From an uncultured Anaerovibrio sp. (GTDB lineage: Bacteria; Bacillota; Negativicutes; Selenomonadales; Selenomonadaceae): a stretch of 25,687 nucleotides of DNA. The DNA is taken from the NCBI GenBank assembly GCA_934203205.1, contig CAKPYV010000030.1:1-25687 (forward strand), read 5' to 3'. The position numbers and the translations under genes were made by a program. This document shows positions 1 through 5,865 of this stretch, piece after piece. Below the pieces are notes generated by a model, which was given only the letters and a program-made list of their open reading frames with translations, ran no database searches and had not been told where the DNA came from. Every line of letters begins with the position of its first letter. The first letter of the stretch is position 1.

Positions 1-40
1 TTCGAAGCGGACCAGTACTAATAAGTCGAGGGCTTAATTA
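1..40 (+). rRNA. rrl: 23S rRNA, 3' end (partial)
   Basis: The first bases carry the conserved tail of 23S rRNA (ACTAATAAGTCGAGGGCTTAA), which pairs with the 5' end of the molecule in the mature subunit. It lies about 60 bp ahead of a 5S gene in the usual 23S-5S order. The exact 3' end is estimated. Confidence 0.88.
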
Positions 41-102
41 CAAGTCCTAATGTCAGGGTTGTTTCTGTGAAGTTTTGATTGTACATCAGTACAATTATAT
101 AA

Positions 103-218
103 TCCGGTGATGTTGGCTATGTGGTTCCACCTGTTCCCATTCCGAACACAGTAGTTAAGCACATAAACGCTGAAAGTACTTGGCTGGAGACGGCCTGGGA
201 GGATAAGAAGTTGCCGGT
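103..218 (+). rRNA. rrf: 5S ribosomal RNA
   Basis: The segment contains the conserved 5S core: GTTCCCATTCCGAACACAG, followed by AGTTAAGC, GAAAGTACTTGGCTGGAGAC and GGGAGGATAAGAAGTTGCC. The ends pair through CCGG at 104-107 with CCGG at 214-217 (helix I). Length of about 116 nt is normal. It is the last gene of an rRNA operon whose upstream part is outside the window. Ends are good to a few bases. Confidence 0.93.
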
Positions 219-223
219 TAGCT

Positions 224-251
224 AGAGACTATCGATAGATAGTCTCTTTTG
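224..251 (+). terminator. rRNA operon terminator
   Basis: A perfect 10-bp stem (AGAGACTATC at 224-233 and its complement at 238-247) closes a GATA loop and is followed by TTTT. It lies six bases after the 5S gene, as expected for the operon's intrinsic terminator. Confidence 0.9.
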
Positions 252-259
252 TTGTATGA

Positions 260-485
260 AAGTTTATTGAAATACAGCCTGCGGTCATAACGACTTTTGC
301 TCTGTACGACTTAATGGCCCTACCTGAGGGTTTATCCTTACGCAGTGATACCGCTTGTCGCTGAGCCAATTCACAGAGGCCGTAATGGTAGAGAGTGCTA
401 CCGGGGCCACTTTTGCTGCGCAAAAGCAGGAGTCTTCCGACGCAAAAGTGTCATCCCCCTCCGGCTGTTGCCGATTCATTGAGGC
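260..485. other. GC-richer structured intergenic segment, function unknown
   Basis: The gap between the rRNA terminator and the hairpin at 582 has no convincing gene. Bases 260-485 are clearly richer in GC than their flanks and contain nested inverted repeats: CACTTTTGC near 411-419 pairs with GCAAAAGTG near 442-450, and the shorter CTTTTGC-TGC-GCAAAAG overlaps the first arm. Two overlapping minus-strand open frames of 64 codons run through it, but neither has a good ribosome site. It could be a structured RNA, a remnant of a repeat family, or a decayed gene. Bases 486-580 are AT-rich and featureless. Confidence 0.35.
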
Positions 486-581
486 TTATCTATACTGTCA
501 ATCTTAATAATTCTGCTATCTTCATAAGCAGACAGATTGTTGCAGTTTTGCAAGTTTCATAACCATATATTACTATACAGC

Positions 582-614
582 AAGAGCCATATCCCGTTTG
601 GGGATATGGCTCTT
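582..614 (-). terminator. Hairpin, likely terminator of the minus-strand genes
   Basis: A perfect 14-bp stem (AAGAGCCATATCCC at 582-595, complement at 601-614) with a 5-nt loop lies 60 bp past the stop of the 675-1058 gene. The T-run after it on the minus strand is poor, so its efficiency as an intrinsic terminator is uncertain. Confidence 0.5.
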
Positions 615-674
615 AACTATTTTGTCAGGGGAATATCAGTCATTATAGGTGTAGTAAATTCCATCCCGTAATAA

Positions 675-1058
675 TTATTCGTTAGCTTTCAGCCAGCTAT
701 AAATAGCGGCACCTTCTGGATTGTCATCAATCGTGCCCAAGGAAAATTTATTTATCTCATCCCAGATGCTTATGGTATTAATGCCGGCATCTATTAGGTG
801 GTTGAAACTAAATGTACGCCGGTAAACAAGGGTGCCGCTATTGTGATGGACGTGCTTGATGTCTACTATAGCATATTCGGCTTTAGGTCTGTATCCGTCG
901 TTGTATTTTACGCTATCGGTTACAACATAGGTATCTATGCCGTTTTTTTCATATACCCAGGCATCAGCAGCTGAGGCAGATGATGTAGCCAGGGCCATAT
1001 TGCCGATGAGCAGTCCCAAACAAATAAATACGGCTGTAAAATATTTTTTGATAATCAT
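675..1058 (-). CDS. Small secreted protein (paralogue of the 1830-2225 product)
   Basis: The 127-residue product begins with a signal peptide: KK at 4-5, a hydrophobic core at about 7-24, and a type I signal peptidase site ASA|AD around residue 30. The mature part opens with DAWVYEKNGIDTYVVTDSV. This resembles the opening of the 1830-2225 product (DVWVAHWDSENKDLYVVEDTI): a short strand, a polar turn, then YVV. I do not recognise a named family. An AGGAGG site lies 7 bp ahead of the ATG. The start follows the upstream gene's stop (1074) by 15 bp, so the two are probably co-transcribed from the promoter at 1747-1777. Expected location is the periplasm or cell surface. Function unknown. Confidence 0.82.
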   Translation of the reverse strand: MIIKKYFTAVFICLGLLIGNMALATSSASAADAWVYEKNGIDTYVVTDSVKYNDGYRPKAEYAIVDIKHVHHNSGTLVYRRTFSFNHLIDAGINTISIWDEINKFSLGTIDDNPEGAAIYSWLKANE

Positions 1059-1073
1059 GTTTGTCCTCCTTGC

Positions 1074-1697
1074 TTATTCATGTTGAACTAATACTAATTT
1101 ATCATCGGAGAAGTAATAAATGTCCATTCCTCCGAGGATATTTATACCGTTTTTATAGTAGTAGTAGTGGATTTCTTCACCCAGAGCCGATTCCATACTA
1201 GTAATATCATTAGGCCTGCCAAGAAGTCGTTCAACCTTGGCTCTGGAATCACCTATACTGATGGTATTATCTCGTTCTTGTTGTTTTCTTTGAGCTTCGA
1301 TTTTCTTGTTTTTAGCTTCAATTTCCGCTTGTCGTTCGGCCTCTGCTTTTTTTCCTTCAGCTATGCTTTGGGCTTCAGCCTCCTTTGTCTGCTCAACTTC
1401 TTCAGCATTTTTCTTGTCCGCTTCTTCCTGGGCTTTCTTAGCTTCTTTAGCAGCTTTTTCCTCTTGCTTCTTTTGTTCTTGTTTTAACTCGTATTCGGCC
1501 CGCTGTTCAGGCGTCATAGCTGCCAGTTGGGCTTGTTCATCAGCACATCCACCAATACCGAGAGCCAATGAAGCAAAAAAAGCAAGCTTAACAAATGTTA
1601 CAAGTTGTAGCCGAATAAGGCAATAAAAGCTTGTTAGACCAATCAACACAGCCATCAGCCAAAAAAACTTGCCGACTAACCACCAGAGTGTTTCCAT
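1074..1697 (-). CDS. Membrane-anchored coiled-coil protein with a BamE/SmpA-like C-terminus
   Basis: The 207-residue product has two hydrophobic N-terminal segments (about 3-30 and 33-50). The second ends in a lipobox-like LGIGGC with Cys51, so it may be a lipoprotein from an internal start or a two-helix membrane protein. Residues 57-140 are almost entirely K, E, A and Q and should form a long coiled coil. The C-terminal 65 residues (ISIGDSRAKVERLLGRPNDI, then a tyrosine-rich strand and FSDDKLVLVQ) resemble the SmpA/OmlA (BamE) fold, which often binds envelope proteins. The start is supported by AAGGGGAT upstream. It is the first gene after promoter 1747-1777 and precedes the secreted protein at 675-1058. 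The partner and role are unknown. Confidence 0.75.
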   Translation of the reverse strand: METLWWLVGKFFWLMAVLIGLTSFYCLIRLQLVTFVKLAFFASLALGIGGCADEQAQLAAMTPEQRAEYELKQEQKKQEEKAAKEAKKAQEEADKKNAEEVEQTKEAEAQSIAEGKKAEAERQAEIEAKNKKIEAQRKQQERDNTISIGDSRAKVERLLGRPNDITSMESALGEEIHYYYYKNGINILGGMDIYYFSDDKLVLVQHE

Positions 1698-1746
1698 AAA
1701 ATCATCCCCTTAAAACATGAGTAAATAATTATTATTTGATAGTGAT

Positions 1747-1793
1747 ATTATAGAACAATCCCCACGGATTTTGTTTACCCGTGGGGACAAAAG
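1747..1793 (-). promoter_or_regulatory. Promoter with shared 22-bp element, copy 1
   Basis: On the minus strand a TATAAT box (1747-1752) follows TAAACA (1772-1777) by 19 bp. TAAACA is the end of a 22-bp element (1772-1793) reading CTTTTGTCCCCACGGG then TAAACA, repeated at 2925-2946 and 4410-4431. An 8-bp inverted repeat, CCCCACGG/CCGTGGGG with an 11-nt spacer (about 1760-1786), overlaps the element. It drives the 1697 and 1058 genes. Confidence 0.7.
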
Positions 1794-1829
1794 AAAAATT
1801 ATTTATTGTTTAAATTTGCTCGTGGGATA

Positions 1830-2225
1830 TTAGTAGTAATAGTAACCATTGTCGATATAGTAGTAGATTCCCAGGCTGTCTGCACAATACTCAAATATCC
1901 TGTTTGGTGCCATAACTACAGTCATCGGCGCTCCGATGCCCTTCCTTGCTGCCGCGATTCGCATTCCGTCTGTTTGATAACGCCAAAAGTCAGTTTTAAA
2001 TTTATTGAAATACCAAGACTGCTGATTTATTAGTCTGCCATTTCGTACTTCCTTTACAACGACTGAAAAATCAGTGCTGTTCCCAGAAATAGTATCCTCT
2101 ACTACATATAAATCCTTGTTTTCAGAGTCCCAATGAGCCACCCAGACATCGGCAGCACTGACGCTGGATATTGTAGAGAAGAAAAATGCCAACATGAAAG
2201 CTGGAACCAATAATAATTTTTTCAT
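1830..2225 (-). CDS. Small secreted protein (paralogue of the 675-1058 product)
   Basis: The 131-residue product starts with MKKLLLVPAFMLAFFFSTIS, a clear signal peptide, with cleavage expected after VSA near residue 24. The start at 2225 is chosen over an upstream in-frame ATG at 2279 because AGGAGG lies 9 bp ahead and the signal peptide then begins at residue 1. The mature part opens with DVWVAHWDSENKDLYVVEDT, like the 675-1058 product. The C-terminus contains a single Cys (FEYCADSLG) and ends in a tyrosine-rich tail (YYYIDNGYYYY). It begins 13 bp after the stop of the zinc-ribbon gene, so the two form an operon. Function unknown. Confidence 0.82.
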   Translation of the reverse strand: MKKLLLVPAFMLAFFFSTISSVSAADVWVAHWDSENKDLYVVEDTISGNSTDFSVVVKEVRNGRLINQQSWYFNKFKTDFWRYQTDGMRIAAARKGIGAPMTVVMAPNRIFEYCADSLGIYYYIDNGYYYY

Positions 2226-2238
2226 GGTAATATACCTC

Positions 2239-2838
2239 CTACCGATATGACAAATAGCGAACGCCCTTAGAATAATCAAAGTCGATAATTCTATTGACTG
2301 CCGGAATTAAAACGAAAATAGGGAATAATATAGCTAAGATGGTGGAGACACGGCTGTCTTTAATATCGCGCTGGTCCATAGCTTCATTTAAGGCGTCGGT
2401 TAGTTTGCATACCAGATAGATACCATAAATACCACCGGTTATCATGATATAAAAGACAGCTGTTCCGCCTGAGGCAGTTGTCCTTCTACCAACCAAGGTA
2501 TGAACTGTATTGACAAGCTTTGCCCACCAAAAGAAGCCATAAATACCCGCCGTACAACAGAAATATAACATGGACTTTAGAATGCTCATGTGCTCGATGC
2601 GGTCACAAAACATCGTTGTTACAATTGAAGAACTTTGTCCACCTTCTATATGAACCTGAGGACTCTGCCCACCTTCTGTATGAACTTGTGGACTTTGGCC
2701 ACTTTCTGCATGAACCTGGGATTGTTCTTGTGGAACCAGGTTCAATGCATGCTCTGTGGCGACCTCCTTGCCACAGGCATGACAGCTCGTTGCCTCATCT
2801 AGTAATTCTGCACCACAGTTTTCACAAACCTTACTCAT
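2239..2838 (-). CDS. Zinc-ribbon membrane protein with a DUF4234-like domain
   Basis: The 199-residue product opens with a zinc ribbon, CENC (Cys5, Cys8) and CHAC (Cys19, Cys22). Residues 40-69 are three 10-residue repeats of the type GQSPQVHxEG. A hydrophobic C-terminal part follows with paired motifs TAGIYGFFWW and TGGIYGIYLVCKLTDALNEA and a third membrane segment (ILAILFPIFVLIPAV). The repeated GIYG with W/Y and the LT-ALNE pattern are typical of DUF4234 proteins. The start at 2838 has AGGAG upstream and places the zinc ribbon at the N-terminus; an ATG at 2901 has no such support. It has its own promoter with the shared element (2900-2946). Its role is unknown; the family often combines a cytoplasmic ribbon with a small membrane bundle. 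Confidence 0.85.
   Translation of the reverse strand: MSKVCENCGAELLDEATSCHACGKEVATEHALNLVPQEQSQVHAESGQSPQVHTEGGQSPQVHIEGGQSSSIVTTMFCDRIEHMSILKSMLYFCCTAGIYGFFWWAKLVNTVHTLVGRRTTASGGTAVFYIMITGGIYGIYLVCKLTDALNEAMDQRDIKDSRVSTILAILFPIFVLIPAVNRIIDFDYSKGVRYLSYR
2639..2720. repeat. 30-bp tandem repeat inside the zinc-ribbon gene (2.7 copies)
   Basis: Units beginning CCACCTTCT start at 2639 and 2669, and a partial, CCACTTTCT, starts at 2699. Each encodes ten residues of the hydrophilic linker between the zinc ribbon and the membrane part. The period is a multiple of three, so copy number can change without a frameshift. Confidence 0.85.
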
Positions 2839-2899
2839 AAGTCTCACTCCTTGAATTAAAAAATCTTTCATATGAATACTTAATGTGCTGATACTTTGC

Positions 2900-2946
2900 A
2901 TTATACAAGCTTATGAATATTTTGTGTTTACCCGTTGGGACAAAAG
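2900..2946 (-). promoter_or_regulatory. Promoter with shared 22-bp element, copy 2
   Basis: On the minus strand TAAACA (2925-2930) precedes TATAAT (2900-2905) by 19 bp. The preceding bases match copy 1 at all but one of 22 positions. It lies 62 bp ahead of the zinc-ribbon gene start and just past the kinase stop codon, so the pair 2838/2225 can be expressed apart from the kinase. Confidence 0.7.
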
Positions 2947-2955
2947 ACAGATTAT

Positions 2956-4305
2956 TTATTCCTTGTCAAAAACGATGAGCATTTCCTTAGCGAATATCCG
3001 TTGTGGGCTGGGGCTAGAGATGTTGACGACCAAGGATATAGGCTCCTGACAGGCAAACTCCTCCATAGGCAGGGAAATTTGGGCGGAATCGCCTGGAGCA
3101 ATGGTAGGGAGCTGTAGGCTGGTGTGGCTGATGCCGGCCGTATCGTTGTAGGTAATGGACAGGACAGGGCTTTCCAGATTGGCGGCGGTGGGATTGGTGA
3201 TGGAGAGGCTGATAGGAGTATTGCCGGGAAAATGGCCGCCAGATGCCTGTAGCTCTTGGTTGGAAATGGTGACTCTGCTGCTACTGCTTGGCAGATATAC
3301 ATCATCCTCATGGCTAAGGAGGGGATTGCCATTGACGTAATACTGGGGATAGATAATGTTCTGGGCTGGTTTTGACACAGCTTGCTTAGGGACAGCCGTT
3401 GGAGACGGAGCAGATGGGGCAGTGGTGTCTTTGACTTGGGGAACAGTTTCATCGGAAGGGGGGAGGGTGGTTTCTGTCTGGCTTTCCGCTGCCTCATGCT
3501 GGGGAATGACAGGGGCAGGTTCAGTTTTTGTGTAATTAATATATGCGGTAAAGCAGGTGGCGGTCATTCCTACAGCCATGCCAAGGGTAAGGATATTGCG
3601 TTTTTGCTGGGCAAGGCATTGGAAAATTGGCGGCCGGTTCAATGCCTTTAGCAGTTCATCCACATCCTGATAACGTGCCTGGGGATCAATGGCACAGCAT
3701 TTATTTAGAATGGGTATGAGCCTGCCACGGTATTGAGGCCCCAATATTTCCTTGAAGGTACAGCCCATGGCATAGATATCACTGCGGGCATCGGTCTGGC
3801 TGAAGCCATACTGTTCCGGGGGAGCGTAGCCACGGGTGCCCAGCAGTGCCGTGTCAGTAGCCTTGTGACCAGATAGCAGGCGAGCGGCATCAAAATCTAT
3901 CAGATAGAGGCTTTCTGGCAGCTCTGGATTTTGGAGAATCAGATTTGCAGGCTTGATATCCCGATGGATGATGCCACATTCATGCAGTTCTTTCAACCCA
4001 TGGCAAGGGCGGCTGAGCATCTGCTGGATTTGCTGGGGAGAAAATTCATGATTTTGGGCAAGCAAATCCGCCAAGGTGCTGCCCTCTATGTACTGCTCAA
4101 TAACAGTGGAGTTGCTTTCTCCTTTGGTATAAAAATAAATCTCCGGACATATAGAAAAATTATACTTTTTTAGCTCCTCATAGACGGGATTGAAGCGTGA
4201 CAGTTCCCGCAGGATGACTTTTTGATTGCTATCCTGGTCTATAGCCCGCCACACCTTGCCCTTGGGGCTGTTGTGCAGGAGTTGGAGCCTTTGATATTTG
4301 TTCAA
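2956..4305 (-). CDS. Membrane-anchored Ser/Thr protein kinase-like protein with extracellular domain
   Basis: The 449-residue product has an N-terminal kinase fold. HRDIKPANL (catalytic Asp116, Asn121), LIDFDAAR in place of DFG (Asp137) and GYAPPEQYG are present. The glycine loop is reduced to HNSPKGKV, keeping only Gly16. The conserved lysine of strand 3 is Arg33 (KVILRE), with correct spacing from the loop. A membrane helix follows at about 240-258, then a Pro/Thr/Glu-rich linker (to about 315) and an outer domain rich in strands. PASTA repeats are absent. The start is TTG with a weak ribosome site; no ATG exists upstream in frame. Its promoter is at 4365-4393, divergent from the HTH gene at 4576. 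It may phosphorylate a locus product, or be a pseudokinase. Confidence 0.88.
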   Translation of the reverse strand: MNKYQRLQLLHNSPKGKVWRAIDQDSNQKVILRELSRFNPVYEELKKYNFSICPEIYFYTKGESNSTVIEQYIEGSTLADLLAQNHEFSPQQIQQMLSRPCHGLKELHECGIIHRDIKPANLILQNPELPESLYLIDFDAARLLSGHKATDTALLGTRGYAPPEQYGFSQTDARSDIYAMGCTFKEILGPQYRGRLIPILNKCCAIDPQARYQDVDELLKALNRPPIFQCLAQQKRNILTLGMAVGMTATCFTAYINYTKTEPAPVIPQHEAAESQTETTLPPSDETVPQVKDTTAPSAPSPTAVPKQAVSKPAQNIIYPQYYVNGNPLLSHEDDVYLPSSSSRVTISNQELQASGGHFPGNTPISLSITNPTAANLESPVLSITYNDTAGISHTSLQLPTIAPGDSAQISLPMEEFACQEPISLVVNISSPSPQRIFAKEMLIVFDKE

Positions 4306-4364
4306 TATGAACTCTGTAGCGAAATCCTTCGCAGTAAAACTTCCTTTGTCAATGCTTTTAGTTT

Positions 4365-4393
4365 ATTATCCAAGATAGGGGAATGGGAGTCAA
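4365..4393 (-). promoter_or_regulatory. Kinase gene promoter
   Basis: On the minus strand TTGACT (4388-4393) and GATAAT (4365-4370) are 17 bp apart, placing the transcript start about 50 bp ahead of the TTG start codon. The shared 22-bp element at 4410-4431 lies just upstream, so one factor could act on both divergent promoters. Confidence 0.6.
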
Positions 4394-4409
4394 ATAATTT
4401 AGAAAAAAA

Positions 4410-4455
4410 CTATTGTCCTATGGGGTAAACAAAATAGGCTGAAATTTAGTATAAT
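4410..4455 (+). promoter_or_regulatory. Promoter with shared 22-bp element, copy 3
   Basis: The element at 4410-4431 (CTATTGTCCTATGGGG then TAAACA) agrees with the other two at 17 of 22 positions common to all three. TATAAT is at 4450-4455, 18 bp past TAAACA. It reads toward the HTH gene, in the opposite direction to copies 1 and 2. The transcript would carry a leader of about 110 nt with a 7-bp hairpin (AGGGTGG 4466-4472, CCACCCT 4484-4490). Confidence 0.68.
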
Positions 4456-4575
4456 ATGATATGACAGGGTGGGGCGAATATCTCCACCCTCGTGGTCACC
4501 CCATTGGAAGAAAATATAGAGGCATTTTCTTTGAATAATGTAGGGGTTATAACCGATTACCTGGGGGGAAATAAT

Positions 4576-5025
4576 GTGAATGATACTGCAAAAGTAAAGG
4601 ATACAGCTCAGCTGGAGAATGAAATAGAGAATATTGGCAACGATCAGGATATTGAGTCATATTTGTGCATGAATCAGGAAAGCATGCGGTCTTTCAGCTT
4701 GTCGGAATATCTTGGGCATCTATTGGAACAGAAGGGGCTGACCAAAGCTGAGGTGATAGAGCGTTCCAAGCTGGACAAGGTATATGCCTATCATATTTTT
4801 TCCGGTAGGAAGCGTCCGGGCAGGGAAAAGATCTTGGCTTTGGCTATTGCCATGGAGTTAAGCGTAGAGGAGACACGGTTCTTACTCTACTGTGCTGGTG
4901 TAAGGCAGCTGTATGTCAGAAATCCCTGGGACAGCGTGATTTTTTATGCTTTGAAAAAGAAAATGAAAATCATAGATGTGAACTGCCTGCTGATGCAGCT
5001 GGGAGAAAACGTGGTATTGGTGTAG
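4576..5025 (+). CDS. HTH (XRE-like) regulator next to the kinase
   Basis: The 149-residue product (from GTG 4576) has a central helix-turn-helix: SEYLGHLLEQKGLTKAEVIE, RSKLDKVYAYHIFSGRKRPG, REKILALAIAMELSVEETRF. A C-terminal helical region follows (YALKKKMKIIDVNCLLMQLG). The GTG is preferred because GGGGGG lies 7 bp ahead; a GTG at 4492 would add 28 residues but starts right after a hairpin without a ribosome site. The N-terminal 40 residues are acidic and probably disordered. The same layout occurs in the 5159-5728 product. Sitting divergent to the kinase and under a copy of the shared element, it is a candidate regulator of the locus. That role is inferred from position. Confidence 0.8.
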   Translation: MNDTAKVKDTAQLENEIENIGNDQDIESYLCMNQESMRSFSLSEYLGHLLEQKGLTKAEVIERSKLDKVYAYHIFSGRKRPGREKILALAIAMELSVEETRFLLYCAGVRQLYVRNPWDSVIFYALKKKMKIIDVNCLLMQLGENVVLV

Positions 5026-5081
5026 GCAAGGGAACTATATAGGGCAGAAAGTGTACTGCTCAAATATTCATATGCAAAACA

Positions 5082-5117
5082 AAAAGGCTGTCGCCCTATG
5101 AAGGGTGGCAGCCTTTT
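5082..5117. terminator. Bidirectional terminator between converging HTH genes
   Basis: A 16-bp stem (AAAAGGCTGTCGCCCT against AGGGTGGCAGCCTTTT, with two G-T pairs) closes an ATGA loop. A-runs on one side and T-runs on the other let it work in both directions, ending the 4576 gene on plus and the 5159-5728 gene on minus. Confidence 0.88.
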
Positions 5118-5158
5118 AAAATACGCTAATGAAGGGTAATAAACTGGTTAATTTAAAG

Positions 5159-5728
5159 CTAATCAGATAGGTTTTCCAGAGGTTTGAGACCAAATTTTAT
5201 TAGGACTTCATTGCATAGGTCTATGTCATATATTTTATTTTCTATAAAATAGCCGACTATAATATCAGTTTCTATATCAGTTGAATAGGAATAGCCCAAA
5301 AGAGGTAGAAAGTCACGCATTTGCTGCATATTAAGTTCTAGGCCAAGGCACATGAGAAAAACAGTATTACGGCTGGGGCAATAGTCGTAATTGTTAAGCA
5401 TTTTTGAAAAATGGCGTCTATCTATATGAGCTTTCTTGTAAAATTCTGCATTGGTCATATGACGTTGGTTTAGCATATCACAAAGAACATCAAGGTATAT
5501 AGGTCTTCTTTTGGGTGGAACTGGCTCAGGCTCGCGTTTAAGTCTTCTTTTGAGCGTTGATATGATACGAAAAAAAGTAGAACTTGAGATTGAATCATCT
5601 TCGGGATATTCTAGCCCGCTCCAAAGACTTCTAGAGTACTTATTGCCAGAGCGTCTTAGCTCCTCATTATATGCTCTGATTTCCTTTATGGGAGCTTCTA
5701 ACTCTGCAATGATTTGTTCTAAACGCAT
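5159..5728 (-). CDS. HTH protein related to the 4576-5025 regulator
   Basis: The 189-residue product has a charged helical N-terminal half (LEQIIAELEAPIKEIRAYNE, then an RRLKREPEPVPPKRRP linker). A DNA-binding-like half follows: YLDVLCDMLNQRHMTNAEFY, KKAHIDRRHFSKMLNN, SRNTVFLMCLGLELNMQQMR, then a C-terminal YFIENKIYDIDLCNEVLIKF. The order of helices matches the 4576-5025 product: an N-terminal helix, HTH, a helix ending in a hydrophobic glycine turn, and a final I-D-xxN-xxLxxxG helix. The start at 5728 has GGAGGA 6 bp ahead; an in-frame ATG at 5746 lacks this. A good promoter lies at 5758-5785. Target unknown. Confidence 0.82.
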   Translation of the reverse strand: MRLEQIIAELEAPIKEIRAYNEELRRSGNKYSRSLWSGLEYPEDDSISSSTFFRIISTLKRRLKREPEPVPPKRRPIYLDVLCDMLNQRHMTNAEFYKKAHIDRRHFSKMLNNYDYCPSRNTVFLMCLGLELNMQQMRDFLPLLGYSYSTDIETDIIVGYFIENKIYDIDLCNEVLIKFGLKPLENLSD

Positions 5729-5757
5729 ATATATTCCTCCAAACAATATTTGTTTAT

Positions 5758-5785
5758 ATTATACCACTCTGTGGGGTTATGTAAA
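5758..5785 (-). promoter_or_regulatory. Promoter of the 5159-5728 HTH gene
   Basis: On the minus strand TTTACA (5780-5785) and TATAAT (5758-5763) are 16 bp apart, about 30 bp ahead of the start codon. Confidence 0.68.
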
Positions 5786-5787
5786 AT

Positions 5788-5804
5788 GTCGCCTGACAGG
5801 CGAC
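5788..5804. promoter_or_regulatory. Perfect palindrome in a divergent promoter region, likely operator
   Basis: GTCGCCTG-A-CAGGCGAC is a perfect 8-bp inverted repeat with a 1-nt centre. It lies just upstream of the TTTACA box of the minus-strand promoter. For the plus-strand TATAAT at 5826-5831, which lacks a good -35 box, its centre falls near -42, the usual place for an activator touching polymerase. The binding protein is unknown. Confidence 0.55.
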
Positions 5805-5865
5805 CATGATAATTATGAAAAAAGGTATAATATAATAATAAATTAAGAGTGATGGAGGCGTTTTT

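Noticed and set aside
285..479. Minus-strand 64-codon frame (MNRQQPEGDD...) as a gene
   Set aside because: No ribosome site, overlaps another open frame of equal length and inverted repeats; treated as a structured segment instead.
1167..1626. Plus-strand open frames rich in Phe, Leu and Ser
   Set aside because: They are antisense to the Lys/Glu/Ala coiled-coil of the 1074-1697 gene, whose biased codons create long open antisense frames.
2639..2720. CRISPR array
   Set aside because: The 30-bp units are contiguous with no spacers and keep the reading frame of the zinc-ribbon protein.
4492..4575. GTG 4492 as the start of the HTH gene
   Set aside because: It follows a hairpin directly and has no ribosome site, while GTG 4576 has GGGGGG at good distance. 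Not fully excluded.
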